Positions 26,133 through 34,794 of a stretch of 64,000 bases of DNA are shown in pieces; position 1 is the stretch's first letter, and each line of letters begins with the position of its first letter. A model generated the notes under the pieces. That model did not search any database. It saw only the letters and a program-made list of their open reading frames with translations, and had not been told where the DNA came from. The stretch is from positions 310,001 to 374,000 of the forward strand of contig JAHBZN010000003.1 in assembly GCA_019635415.1 (NCBI GenBank). Direction: 5' to 3'. Made by a program: the position numbers and the translations under genes. The stretch is from Ramlibacter sp. Its GTDB lineage: Bacteria > Pseudomonadota > Gammaproteobacteria > Burkholderiales > Burkholderiaceae_C.

Positions 26133-27124
26133 GTCCGTCCCAGCCCGCCGCCGCGCTGGCCGCCCCCGGCACGGGTGCGGGCCTGGCCCGCGGGCTGACG
26201 CGCCAGACCTGGTGGCCCTGGGCCCGGCGCGGCATCACACTGGTGTTCTTCGGCCTCATCACCTGGCTGCTGGTGAACCATGCGCGCACGGTGGACTGGC
26301 CGGCGGTCGGCGCCGCGCTGATGCGCAAGCCCCCTGCCGTGCTGGTGGCGGCGCTGGCGCTGGCAGCAGCCAGCCATGCGCTGTACAGCTGCTTTGACCT
26401 GCTGGGGCGCCACACCACGGGCCACGCGCTGTCCACTCGCACCGTGATGGGCATCACCTTTGCCAGCTACGCCTTCAACCTCAACCTGGGCTCGCTGATT
26501 GGCGGCGTCGGGTTCCGCTTCCGCCTGTACTCGCGCTTCGGCCTGTCGGGCGGCACCATCGCGAGGGTGCTGTCGGTAAGCCTGCTCACCAACTGGCTCG
26601 GCTATGTGCTGCTGGCCGGGGTGGTGTTCCTCGCGTTCCCGCCCACGCTGCCCGCGGCCTGGCCGGTGCCCGACGCCGCGCTGCGCGCGCTGGGCGCGGT
26701 GCTGGTGGCGCTGGCTGGTGCCTACCTGGGGCTGGCCGGCCTGTCCCCGCGCCGCAGCTGGACGCTGCGCGGCCAGACCCTGCGCCTGCCCGGGGCCCGG
26801 CTCGCCACGCTGCAGCTGGCCATGTCCTGCGCCAACTGGCTGCTGGTGGCGGCCCTCATCTGGGTGCTGCTCGAAGGCCGCGTGGCCTTTACCGTGGTGC
26901 TGGGGGTCTACCTGCTGGCGGCGATTGCCGGGGTGGTGACCTACGTGCCCGCCGGCTTGGGCGTGCTGGAGGCCGTGTTCATCGCGCTGCTGGGCTCGCA
27001 GGTGGGCGAGACGCGGCTGCTGGCCGCGCTGCTGGCCTACCGCACGCTCTACTACCTGGTGCCGCTGGCGCTGGCGGCCGTGCTGTACCCTTGGCTCGAA
27101 GCCCGCAGCCGACGCCGCCGATGA
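26129..27124 (+). CDS. ybhN: YbhN-like integral membrane protein (LPG-synthase/flippase-type fold), copy 1
   Basis: 331 residues with about eight TM helices, belonging to the lysylphosphatidylglycerol synthase transmembrane/UPF0104 family. Family signatures are the SYAFNLNLGSLIGG and GLGVLEAVF segments. It lacks the soluble aminoacyl-transferase domain of MprF, so a lipid-flipping or lipid-sensing role is more likely than lysylation. It overlaps clsB and the paralog downstream. Confidence 0.85.
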   Translation: MSPSQPAAALAAPGTGAGLARGLTRQTWWPWARRGITLVFFGLITWLLVNHARTVDWPAVGAALMRKPPAVLVAALALAAASHALYSCFDLLGRHTTGHALSTRTVMGITFASYAFNLNLGSLIGGVGFRFRLYSRFGLSGGTIARVLSVSLLTNWLGYVLLAGVVFLAFPPTLPAAWPVPDAALRALGAVLVALAGAYLGLAGLSPRRSWTLRGQTLRLPGARLATLQLAMSCANWLLVAALIWVLLEGRVAFTVVLGVYLLAAIAGVVTYVPAGLGVLEAVFIALLGSQVGETRLLAALLAYRTLYYLVPLALAAVLYPWLEARSRRRR

Positions 27125-28110
27125 CCTCCGCGCCCCCCGCCTCCGCCCTGCCGCGCCCGCCGCTGTGGCAACGGCTGCAAGGCCACGGCCACTGGCGCTG
27201 GCTGTCACGCGGTGCGCTGGTGCTGTTCGCCAGCGCGGTGGTGGGCCTGCTGGCCTGGCAGGCCAGCAAGGTGGACTGGGCCGCGGTGCGGGCCGCTGCC
27301 GAAGCCACCCCGGCCCGCGTGCTGCTGGCCGCGGCGCTGGTGGCCGCCTGCGGGCACGCGGTGTACAGCTGCTTCGACCTGCTGGGGCGGCGCTACACCG
27401 GGCACCGGCTGCACGCGGGCGCCGCCATGCTGGTGACCTTCATCAGCTACGCCTTCAACCTGAACTTTGGCGCCATCGTGGGCGGCGGCGCCATGCGGCT
27501 GCGGCTGTACACCCGGCTGGGCCTGCCCACAGCCACCACGCTGCGCGTGATGGCCCTGAGCATGTGGACCAACTGGTTTGGCTACCTCGCGCTGGCGGGG
27601 GCCACCTTCCTCATGCTGCCCGTGGCCCTGCCCCCGGCCTGGCCGGTGAGCCCCGCGGCGCTGCGGGTGCTGGGCGGGGCCCTGCTGCTGCTGGCGCTGG
27701 CCTACCTCGCGGCCTGCGCCGGCTCACGCCGGCGCCATTGGGACTGGCGCGGCCACCGGCTCCACCTGCCCGGCCCGCGCATGGCGCTGGCGCAGCTGGC
27801 GATTTCCACCGTGAACTGGCTGTTGATCGCCGGCGTGATCTGGGTGCTGTTGGACCAGCGCGTGCCCTTCGCGGCGGTGGCCAGCGTCTACCTCGTCGGC
27901 GTGGTGGTGGGCATTGCCACCCGCGTGCCGGCCGGGCTGGGCGTGCAGGAGGCCGTGTTCGTGGCCCTGCTGTCGCACAACATCCCGCGGCCTGAACTGT
28001 TGGCTGCCCTGCTGATCTACCGCGCGCTGTACTACTGGGGCCCGCTGCTGCTGGCCGCGCTGGCCTACCTGGCGGTGGAGTCGCGGGCACCGCAGCGCGC
28101 CCCGGGCTGA
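27121..28110 (+). CDS. YbhN-like integral membrane protein, copy 2
   Basis: 329 residues, a clear paralog of the preceding protein with the same fold and motifs (SYAFNLNFGAIVGGGAMRLRLY, GLGVQEAVF). The two share many positions along their entire length but are well diverged, so the duplication is old. They may form a heterodimer or have specialised for different lipids. Last gene of the ybhP operon. Confidence 0.83.
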   Translation: MTSAPPASALPRPPLWQRLQGHGHWRWLSRGALVLFASAVVGLLAWQASKVDWAAVRAAAEATPARVLLAAALVAACGHAVYSCFDLLGRRYTGHRLHAGAAMLVTFISYAFNLNFGAIVGGGAMRLRLYTRLGLPTATTLRVMALSMWTNWFGYLALAGATFLMLPVALPPAWPVSPAALRVLGGALLLLALAYLAACAGSRRRHWDWRGHRLHLPGPRMALAQLAISTVNWLLIAGVIWVLLDQRVPFAAVASVYLVGVVVGIATRVPAGLGVQEAVFVALLSHNIPRPELLAALLIYRALYYWGPLLLAALAYLAVESRAPQRAPG

Positions 28111-28117
28111 CGCGTGG

Positions 28118-28447
28118 TCAGCGCTGCACGGTCTGGGGGTGCGGTTGCGGTGGCGCCAGGGTCACGGTGGGCGTGACGGCCGGCAGGCTGGCCGTGGCAG
28201 CCGGCAGGTCCTTGTGGCCGGGCCGCTTGAGCGGCACCGTGACCTGCGTGGCGCCGTCCTGCAGGCCCAGGCCGCCCTGGGCCAGGCCCGGCTGGGCCCC
28301 CAGCCCCCCCTGCGCGCCGGACATCACGGGCCGGCCCTCGGCCGCGATGGCCGCATTGCGGCTTTGCGCCCCGGCCGGGGCCAGCGCCAGGGCCAGCGTC
28401 GCGGCCAGTGCGCAACGTATCGGAACGATGGATTGAAGCCTTGTCAT
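28118..28447 (-). CDS. Small exported hypothetical protein
   Basis: 109 residues: a signal peptide (cleavage after AGAQ) followed by Gly/Pro/Leu-rich sequence without Cys or a recognised motif. The start is supported by a strong RBS (AAGGAGGTG). The stop is 8 bp from the end of the convergent ybhN paralog. Function unknown. Confidence 0.6.
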   Translation of the reverse strand: MTRLQSIVPIRCALAATLALALAPAGAQSRNAAIAAEGRPVMSGAQGGLGAQPGLAQGGLGLQDGATQVTVPLKRPGHKDLPAATASLPAVTPTVTLAPPQPHPQTVQR

Positions 28448-28545
28448 CACACACCTCCTTGGGGTGAATCCTTGGGCTTCCAGTCTGGCGCCCACCGGGC
28501 CCCGCGCAGGCGCGCCGGCGGCGCCAGTGGCTGTAGGACACGGCC

Positions 28546-29703
28546 TCAGGCCGCGGGCACGAGGCGCAGCAGCGTGATTTCCGACGGCGCGCCAAAGCGC
28601 TTGGGCGGGCCCCAGTAGCCGGTGCCGCGGCTGGTGTAGACCCACAGGTCGCCCAGCCGGTGCAGCCCTGCGGTGAAGGGCTGCTGCAGCCGCACGAACA
28701 GGTTCCAGGGCCAGAACTGCCCGCCGTGCGTGTGGCCCGACAGCTGCAGGTCAAAGCCCGCGCGCGCCGCCGCCACGGCGCTGCGTGGCTGGTGCGCCAG
28801 CAGCAGGCGCACGCCGGCATGCGCGGGGGCGCCCCGCAGGGCGCCCTGCGGGTCACTGCGGTGGGCCGGGTCGAACTGGTGGGCGCTGTAGTCGGCCACG
28901 CCGGCCACCAGCAGGGCGGCTTCGTCCACGGTGCGGTCCGGCGGGCCATGGCGCAGCACCACGTGCTCGTTCATCAGCACCTGCACCCCCAGACGGCGCA
29001 ACTCGTCGATCCAGGCGTGCGCGCCCGAGTAGTACTCATGATTGCCGGTCACGAAGTAGCTGCCGTGGCGCGAGCGCAGTTGCGCCAGCGGCGCCACATG
29101 GTCCGCCAGCTCGGGCACCCTGCCATCGACCAGGTCGCCGGTGATGGCCACCATGTCGGCGCCCAGGCTGTTGACGCGCGCCACGATGGCGCTGAGATAG
29201 CCGTGCTTGATGGTCGGGCCCACATGGATGTCGCTGATCTGCGCCACGGTGAAGCCGTGCAGCCCGGCCGGCAGGTTGGCCAGCGGCACATCCACGCGCA
29301 CCACGGCCGCCGTGCGCCTCGCGTTCCAGAAGCCCAGCACCGTGGCCAGCAGGCCCAGCAGCGGCACGGTCACGGCCGTCCACTCGCGCAACGGCCCCAC
29401 CGGCAGCGCGGCCGGCCGCCACGCAAACACGATCACCGACAGCAGCAGCAGCCCGTCGCGCAGCACCGTGAGCACGAACAGGCTGGAGAACAGGCCCATG
29501 AACAACAGCCCGGCCAGCACGCGCCGTTCGGCCCAGCGGCCGCGCGCGCCGCGCCGGCCCCCGAGGCCCATGGGCATGAGCCCCGCCGACGCCAACAGCA
29601 GCAGCAGCAACAGGCCCTGCGCGACCGGCCAGGCCCCCAGGGCCGGCAGCAGTCGCCAGCCCACATAGGCATGAAGCAGCGCGGATATCAGGTACAGCGG
29701 CAT
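28546..29703 (-). CDS. Membrane-anchored metallophosphoesterase (YkuE/YaeI-like)
   Basis: 385 residues. Four or five TM helices in the first 150 residues precede a calcineurin-like phosphoesterase domain with all five blocks: DIHVG, GDLVDG, GNHEYY, LAHQP and GHTHGGQ. The closest known group includes E. coli YaeI (UDP-2,3-diacylglucosamine-related) and YkuE, which act on phosphodiesters at the membrane. The substrate cannot be read from sequence. The start at 29703 removes a poorly supported N-terminal extension. Confidence 0.87.
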   Translation of the reverse strand: MPLYLISALLHAYVGWRLLPALGAWPVAQGLLLLLLLASAGLMPMGLGGRRGARGRWAERRVLAGLLFMGLFSSLFVLTVLRDGLLLLSVIVFAWRPAALPVGPLREWTAVTVPLLGLLATVLGFWNARRTAAVVRVDVPLANLPAGLHGFTVAQISDIHVGPTIKHGYLSAIVARVNSLGADMVAITGDLVDGRVPELADHVAPLAQLRSRHGSYFVTGNHEYYSGAHAWIDELRRLGVQVLMNEHVVLRHGPPDRTVDEAALLVAGVADYSAHQFDPAHRSDPQGALRGAPAHAGVRLLLAHQPRSAVAAARAGFDLQLSGHTHGGQFWPWNLFVRLQQPFTAGLHRLGDLWVYTSRGTGYWGPPKRFGAPSEITLLRLVPAA

Positions 29704-29885
29704 GGCAGTAAGCCTCAAAGCGGGCTGAAGTGGGAGCTTACACATGCAAGCCGCCGCCCTCCGGTTCAAGGCCCGGTGTTGCGCGCTCATTTCTGGCTCA
29801 TTCTTTGCTGTTGCAGCTCCTCACAGGCCGGTCATGCCCGGCTGTTAAGATTCGCCGCCTTTTGCCTTACCGATTTGCACCCTCA

Positions 29886-30677
29886 ATGACCGTTGCCCTC
29901 GCAGGACGCGCGCCTGCCACGTTCGAGATCAAAAGCGCCCATCTGCCCCTGGTGGCGCTGCTGCTCAAGTCCCCTGACCTGTCGCTGCTGGCGCAGGAGC
30001 TGACAGCCCGGTTCGGCGACATCCCCGACTTTTTCGACAACGAGCCCCTGGTAGTCGACCTGACGCCGCTGCAGGCCGCGCACGCCGAAGCCACGCTCGA
30101 CTTTCGGGCGCTGGTCACACTGCTGCGCAACTTTCGCGTTGCGCCGCTGGCCGCGCGCGGCGGCAGCCCGGCGCAGATGCACGCCGCGCAGGCCGCGGGC
30201 CTGACGCCCGCGCCCGACACGCTGACCACGCCCGCCCGCAAGACGCCGGCCCCGCGGGATGCCGCCGCCGATGACGCGGCCGCGGCGCCCGCAACGCCCA
30301 CCGCTGCACCCACGGCCGCCCCCGCGCCCTCGCCTTCGGCGCTGGTCATCGACAAGCCGCTGCGCTCGGGCCAGCAGGTCTACGCCAAGGGCCGCGACCT
30401 GGTGGTGCTGAGCATGGTCAACGCCGGTGCCGAAGTCATTGCCGACGGCCACATCCACGTGTACGCGCCGCTGCGCGGCAAGGCCATTGCGGGCGCACGC
30501 GGCAACGCCGAGGCGCGCATCTTCTCGCTGTGCCTGGAGCCCGAACTGATTTCCATCGCGGGCGTCTACCGCACCAGCGAGGTGGCGCTGCCCGCCGACG
30601 TGTGGGGCAAGCCCACGCAGGTGCGGCTGGACGGCGGCGCCGACGGCAAACTGATCATGCAAGCCATCAAGGCCTGA
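29886..30677 (+). CDS. minC: Septum-site inhibitor MinC
   Basis: A 263-residue inhibitor of FtsZ ring assembly at the poles. The N-terminal domain (FEIKSAHLPLVALLLKS) is linked by a long Ala/Pro-rich stretch (about residues 100-150, longer than in E. coli) to the C-terminal beta-helix that binds MinD (RSGQQVYAKGRDLVVL, GRAxAGA-like GKAIAGARGN). First gene of minCDE. Confidence 0.95.
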   Translation: MTVALAGRAPATFEIKSAHLPLVALLLKSPDLSLLAQELTARFGDIPDFFDNEPLVVDLTPLQAAHAEATLDFRALVTLLRNFRVAPLAARGGSPAQMHAAQAAGLTPAPDTLTTPARKTPAPRDAAADDAAAAPATPTAAPTAAPAPSPSALVIDKPLRSGQQVYAKGRDLVVLSMVNAGAEVIADGHIHVYAPLRGKAIAGARGNAEARIFSLCLEPELISIAGVYRTSEVALPADVWGKPTQVRLDGGADGKLIMQAIKA

Positions 30678-30702
30678 CCCCATTTCCAAAAGGATGCTCC
30701 CC

Positions 30703-31518
30703 ATGGCAAAAATCATCGTTGTGACTTCCGGCAAGGGCGGCGTGGGCAAGACCACCACCAGCGCCAGCTTCGCCTCCGGCCTGGCCCTGCGCGGCCACAA
30801 GACGGCCGTGATCGACTTCGACGTAGGCCTGCGCAACCTGGACCTCATCATGGGCTGCGAGCGGCGCGTGGTGTACGACCTGATCAACGTCATCCAGGGC
30901 GAGGCCAACCTGAACCAGGCCCTCATCAAGGACAAGCAGTGCGACAACCTGTTCGTGCTCGCCGCCTCGCAGACGCGCGACAAGGACGCGCTGAGCAAGG
31001 AGGGCGTGGAGAAGGTGCTGACCGACCTGGCCGCCATGGACTTCGAGTACATCGTCTGCGACTCGCCCGCGGGCATCGAGACCGGCGCGCTGATGGCCAT
31101 GCACTTCGCCGACGAGGCCCTGGTGGTGACCAACCCCGAGGTGTCCAGCGTGCGCGACTCCGACCGGATCCTGGGCATGCTCAGCAGCAAGACCAAACGC
31201 GCGATCGAGGGCAAGGAGCCGGTCAAGGAGCACCTGCTCATCACCCGCTACAACCCCAACCGCGTGGACCAGGGCCAGATGCTGTCGCTCGAGGACATCC
31301 AGGACATCCTGCGCATCAAGCTGATCGGCGTGATCCCCGAAAGCGACAGCGTGCTCACCGCCTCCAACCAGGGCATGCCCGCCGTGCACCTGAAGGGCAC
31401 CGACGTGAGCGAGGCCTACAAGGACGTGATCGACCGCTTCATGGGCGAGGACAAGCCCCTGCGCTTCGTGGACGCGCAGAAACAGGGCCTGCTGCGCCGC
31501 CTGTTCGGGGGGAAGTAA
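30703..31518 (+). CDS. minD: Septum-site ATPase MinD
   Basis: A 271-residue membrane-cycling ATPase with deviant Walker A GKGGVGKTTT, DFDVGLRNLD, and a C-terminal amphipathic membrane-targeting helix (QGLLRRLFGGK). The ATG at 30703 is chosen over 30694 because it matches the universal MAKIIVVTSGKGG opening and lies at the correct distance from AAAAGGA. It recruits MinC and is displaced by MinE. Confidence 0.97.
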   Translation: MAKIIVVTSGKGGVGKTTTSASFASGLALRGHKTAVIDFDVGLRNLDLIMGCERRVVYDLINVIQGEANLNQALIKDKQCDNLFVLAASQTRDKDALSKEGVEKVLTDLAAMDFEYIVCDSPAGIETGALMAMHFADEALVVTNPEVSSVRDSDRILGMLSSKTKRAIEGKEPVKEHLLITRYNPNRVDQGQMLSLEDIQDILRIKLIGVIPESDSVLTASNQGMPAVHLKGTDVSEAYKDVIDRFMGEDKPLRFVDAQKQGLLRRLFGGK

Positions 31519-31521
31519 GGC

Positions 31522-31788
31522 ATGGCCTCATTCCTCTCATTCCTGCTGGGTGAAAAGAAGAAGACCGCCAGCCTGGCCAAGGAGCGGCTGCAGATCATCC
31601 TGGCGCACGAGCGCAGCGGCCGCAACACCGCCGAGCCCGACTACCTGCCCGCGCTGCAGCGCGATCTGGTGGCCGTGATCAGCAAGTACATCAAGATCAA
31701 CCCCGACGACATCAAGGTGCAGATGGACCGCCAGGACAACCTGGAGGTGCTCGAGGTCAAGATCGAGCTGCCCGAAACGCGCTACTGA
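31522..31788 (+). CDS. minE: Cell-division topological specificity factor MinE
   Basis: 88 residues: an N-terminal membrane helix ([12 protein letters not shown]), the anti-MinCD segment ([14 protein letters not shown]) and a C-terminal dimerisation domain. It stimulates MinD ATPase to produce pole-to-pole oscillation. It follows minD by 3 bp. Confidence 0.97.
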   Translation: MASFLSFLLGEKKKTASLAKERLQIILAHERSGRNTAEPDYLPALQRDLVAVISKYIKINPDDIKVQMDRQDNLEVLEVKIELPETRY

Positions 31789-31816
31789 CCCCCTCCCGCG
31801 GCACCTGCCGCCCCCG

Positions 31817-31852
31817 AAAGCCGGCCGCCTTTTTCAAGGGCTGCCGGCTTTT
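31817..31852 (+). terminator. Intrinsic terminator after minE
   Basis: Arms AAAGCCGGC (31817-31825) and GCCGGCTTT (31843-31851) pair perfectly around a 17-nt loop and are followed by a short T-rich run. A dispersed repeat begins immediately after. Confidence 0.65.
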
Positions 31853-31908
31853 GCTATTGTTTTGCTAGCAACAAGTGGCCGACTGGCAAGGGCTGGCAAC
31901 TGTTTCCG
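31853..31908 (+). repeat. Dispersed ~55-bp element, copy A
   Basis: Begins GCTAT, has TAGC 13 nt later, then GTGGCC and CAAGGGCT, ending in a TTT run. It aligns with copies at 34193, 35497, 57043, 60368 and 47557. Intergenic, after minE. Confidence 0.75.
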
Positions 31909-32083
31909 CCGCAGAAACAGGCTTTCCACGGAAGCGGCCTTTATCTCAGGGTTTACCCGCACTACATTTCATCCATCGATGAGCCGCAACCCATAGCAAA
32001 CGACTCACCGAGGCTGGACAGACGGGACCGATGAAGCCCGCCATGCCCGGAGATGTTTATCAACTTTTGAAAGGAAACTCATC

Positions 32084-32455
32084 ATGAACCGCAATATCGC
32101 CACCCTCGCCATCGCTCTGGCCGCCGTGACCGCCGGCAACGCTTTCGCCGACGACATCACCATCGACACCACGCCCTTCACCAGCACCAAGACCCGCGCT
32201 GAAGTGCAAGCCGAGCTGAGCCAGTTCAAGAAGGCCGGCGTGAACCCCTGGTCCACCCAGTACAACCAGCTGGCCGGCTTCCAGTCCACCAAGACGGCCG
32301 CGCAAGTGCGCGCCGAGTACGTGGCCGACCGCGCTGAAGTGGCCGCCCTGAACGGCGAAGACAGCGGCGCCGCCTACCTGGCCAACGTGGCCAGCAGCGC
32401 CCCGGTGGCCGCCGGCGTGAACCTGGCCGGCACGCCCGCCAACAACGCGCAGTAA
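32084..32455 (+). CDS. DUF4148-family exported protein
   Basis: 123 residues with a signal peptide (cleavage after AFA). The mature protein has the DUF4148 signatures KTRAEVQAELSQFKKAGVNPW and KTAAQVRAEYVADRAEVAA-like repeats. This family is expanded in Burkholderiales and its function is unknown. RBS AAAGGAAA. Codon use is strongly biased, suggesting high expression. Followed by a good terminator. Confidence 0.85.
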   Translation: MNRNIATLAIALAAVTAGNAFADDITIDTTPFTSTKTRAEVQAELSQFKKAGVNPWSTQYNQLAGFQSTKTAAQVRAEYVADRAEVAALNGEDSGAAYLANVASSAPVAAGVNLAGTPANNAQ

Positions 32456-32490
32456 ACCGGCAGGCCCCTGACAGGGCCTCGTCACAAGCC

Positions 32491-32517
32491 ACAAAGCCGC
32501 CTCCGGGCGGCTTTTGT
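32491..32517. terminator. Bidirectional intrinsic terminator
   Basis: ACAAAGCCGCC (32491-32501), loop TCCG, GGCGGCTTTTGT (32506-32517). It stands between the DUF4148 gene and the convergent hydrolase gene. Confidence 0.85.
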
Positions 32518-32543
32518 CATGGTGCCGCCGCGGCGGCCGGCCT

Positions 32544-33536
32544 TCAGCGCGCGAGGAACTTCTGCACGGCGGCCACCGTGCGCGCCGGGTCTTCCTCGTG
32601 CGGCACATGGCCCAGGTCGTCGAACACCACGAGCTGGCTGCCCGCGATGTCCCGGGCAAAGCGCTGCGCGTTCTCGGGCGGGATCAGCCGGTCTTGCCCA
32701 CCCCACAGAATGAGCGTGGGCTGCCGGATGGTGGCGATGCGGCCCGAGCGCTGGGCCACCGCCTCGGGCGTCATCTGCGCCATGCGCTGGCCCAGTGCAC
32801 GGCGGTTGCCCTCGCGCCGCGTCATGTCGTAGTACAGATCCACCAGCGCGGGCGTGACCCGCTCGGGGTGGCCATAGACATTGCGCACGCTGCTTTCGAT
32901 CAGTCCGCGCGGCAGCGTGTTCTCCATCAGCGGGCGCAGCGCGGGCATGCGTGCGATCTGGAAACCAATGGGCACCGACTTGGGCACGAAGGCATAGCCC
33001 GCCGCGTCCACCAGCACCAGCTCGCTCACACGCTCCGGGTGCGCCACCGCGGTGGCCCAGGCGATCTGCCCACCCAGGGAATTGCCCGCCAGCACAAAGC
33101 GCTGCACGCCCAGCTGGTCCATCACCGCGATCACGAAACGCACATACGCATCGATCGAATAGTCACCCTGCGGCTGGGGGCCGGTCAGCGCAAAGCCGGG
33201 CAGGTCGAAGCGGATCACGCGGCGCTGGCCGCGCAGCGCCTCGGCCCAGCCCTGCCAGGTGTGCAGGCTGGCCGAGGTGCCGTGCAGCAGCACGATGGGC
33301 AGGGGCGCGCCGCCCGCCGCCTCGCCGGCCCTCTGCGGCGCACCCGCGCCGGGCCCCTCGTCACGCAGATGCACCTGCAGGCCCTGCACCGCGACGAAGC
33401 GCGACGGCGGTTGCGCCCAGCGCGCCGTAAGCTCGCTCACGGGCTGGTCGGGCGCCCAGGTCAGCACCACGCCCACCACGGCAAAGAACAGGGCGCCGGC
33501 CAGCACCAGCAGCAGGGATCTGAAAAGCAGCTTCAT
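32544..33536 (-). CDS. Alpha/beta hydrolase
   Basis: 330 residues: an N-terminal membrane anchor (about residues 5-28), then the hydrolase fold with oxyanion-region VLLHGTSAS, nucleophile elbow GNSLGG, an Asp in GGQDRLIPP and catalytic His in DLGHVPHEED. The family hydrolyses esters or C-C bonds (lipase/MhpC-like). The substrate is unknown. The Gly/Ala-rich insert at about residues 62-78 is unusual. Confidence 0.87.
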   Translation of the reverse strand: MKLLFRSLLLVLAGALFFAVVGVVLTWAPDQPVSELTARWAQPPSRFVAVQGLQVHLRDEGPGAGAPQRAGEAAGGAPLPIVLLHGTSASLHTWQGWAEALRGQRRVIRFDLPGFALTGPQPQGDYSIDAYVRFVIAVMDQLGVQRFVLAGNSLGGQIAWATAVAHPERVSELVLVDAAGYAFVPKSVPIGFQIARMPALRPLMENTLPRGLIESSVRNVYGHPERVTPALVDLYYDMTRREGNRRALGQRMAQMTPEAVAQRSGRIATIRQPTLILWGGQDRLIPPENAQRFARDIAGSQLVVFDDLGHVPHEEDPARTVAAVQKFLAR

Positions 33537-33572
33537 AGGCCCCGCAGCTTACCCGCCTGCGGCCCGCCCGCG

Positions 33573-34151
33573 TCAGCCCAGCGGCCGCACCCCGATCAGC
33601 TCGCCATGGGCCCAGAACGCAAACACGGCCCAGGCCACCGCGCCCACCACCACGGTGATGACCGTGCCCTGCGCGGTGCCCGGCGGATAAGTGGTGCCGG
33701 CGGCCCGGTCGCGCTGGCGCGCCGCGCGAAAGCTCAGCACCGCCCAGGCGAGAAAGCTGCCAAACAGCAGCACATCGGCCAGGTTGCCGTTGGCCAGCAG
33801 GTGGGCGAAGGCCCAGAGCTTGACGCCCGCCACCATCGGGTGATGCACGCGGGCCTTGAGGTGGTTGCGCGGCACATAGGTGGCGGCCAGCAGCACGAAG
33901 GCCAGCAGCGTGAACAGCGCCGCCACGTGGTTCATGCCGCGCGGTGGACTCCACAGCACCACCGGCTGCTGGCGCGCCAGGCCGTAGCCCCAGCAGATCA
34001 GCACAAAACCCAGCACCGACAGCGCCGCGTACAGGCCCTTCCACAGGCCCTCGCCGCGCTGCGCCATCACCTGGGTGCGCCAGCCATCGGCCACGATGCG
34101 CACCGAGTGCACCCCCAGAAAAATCACCAGCCCCAGTATCAGCATGCCCAT
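33573..34151 (-). CDS. NnrU-family membrane protein
   Basis: 192 residues, five or six TM helices, with the NnrU signatures FLGVHSVRI and NHLKARVHHPMVAGVKLWA. NnrU was described with nitric-oxide reductase expression, but homologs are common in genomes without denitrification genes; none are visible here. It is 36 bp upstream of the hydrolase gene and may be cotranscribed with it. Confidence 0.85.
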   Translation of the reverse strand: MGMLILGLVIFLGVHSVRIVADGWRTQVMAQRGEGLWKGLYAALSVLGFVLICWGYGLARQQPVVLWSPPRGMNHVAALFTLLAFVLLAATYVPRNHLKARVHHPMVAGVKLWAFAHLLANGNLADVLLFGSFLAWAVLSFRAARQRDRAAGTTYPPGTAQGTVITVVVGAVAWAVFAFWAHGELIGVRPLG

Positions 34152-34192
34152 GTGCCACCTCCACTCGATGGGCCGATTATGCGCGCCCAGGC

Positions 34193-34249
34193 GCTACGCT
34201 TTTCATAGCTCGAAGTGACCATCTGGCAAGGGCTACAGCCCTTTTTCAT
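34193..34249 (+). repeat. Dispersed ~55-bp element, copy B
   Basis: GCTAC at 34193, ATAGC at 34205-34209, GTGACCATCTGG, CAAGGGCTACAGCCC and a T run. One of the best-preserved copies. It lies between nnrU and the VOC gene. Confidence 0.85.
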
Positions 34250-34271
34250 GGCTCAACCCGGGCTGCCGGCC

Positions 34272-34673
34272 TCATGCGGGCTGGATCAGCAGCATGGCCT
34301 CGATCTTGTGGCCGTCCAGGTCGCGCACAAAGGCCGCGTAGTAGTCGACGCCGTAGTCCGGCCGCGGGCCGGGCGCACCGTCGTCGGTGCCGCCCAGCGC
34401 CAGGGCCTGGGCGTGGAAGGCCTGCACCTCTTCCACCGAGTGGGCCAGAAAGGCCACGTGCACGCCATTGGCCACGCCGGCCCTGCCGCCATCGTGCGGC
34501 GTCTGGATCCAGAACTCGGGGAAGGCGCGGCCATAGCCCGCCCCGCCGGGGAAATCCATCACGCAGCGGATCTGCAGCGTGGCCAGCACCGCGTCATAGA
34601 ACGCCTTGGCACGCGGGTAGTCGTTGGTGCCCACCGACACGTGGGACAGCACGCTGGGAGAAAGCTCGGACAT
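34272..34673 (-). CDS. VOC-family (glyoxalase/bleomycin-resistance fold) protein
   Basis: 133 residues with two beta-alpha-beta-beta-beta modules. The N-terminal HVSVGTNDYPRAKAFYDAVL carries the usual first metal His and the C-terminal end (YAAFVRDLDGHKIEAM) the usual Glu, which points to a metal-dependent lyase or dioxygenase-like enzyme. Substrate unknown. Monocistronic. Confidence 0.88.
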   Translation of the reverse strand: MSELSPSVLSHVSVGTNDYPRAKAFYDAVLATLQIRCVMDFPGGAGYGRAFPEFWIQTPHDGGRAGVANGVHVAFLAHSVEEVQAFHAQALALGGTDDGAPGPRPDYGVDYYAAFVRDLDGHKIEAMLLIQPA

Positions 34674-34794
34674 GGCAGCTCCTGTGGGTTGAACGAGCCG
34701 CCAAGGCTAGCAAGGGGGGTAGCGTGGGCGTGTCAGGAGGCGCTGCTCCGGATAAAGTAGACCCCACTACAAGAGACCGATCAAGGGGATGGAC

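Noticed and set aside
32514..34208. Plus-strand 564-codon frame opposite the hydrolase and nnrU genes
   Set aside because: Spans two convincingly coding minus-strand genes and resembles no protein.
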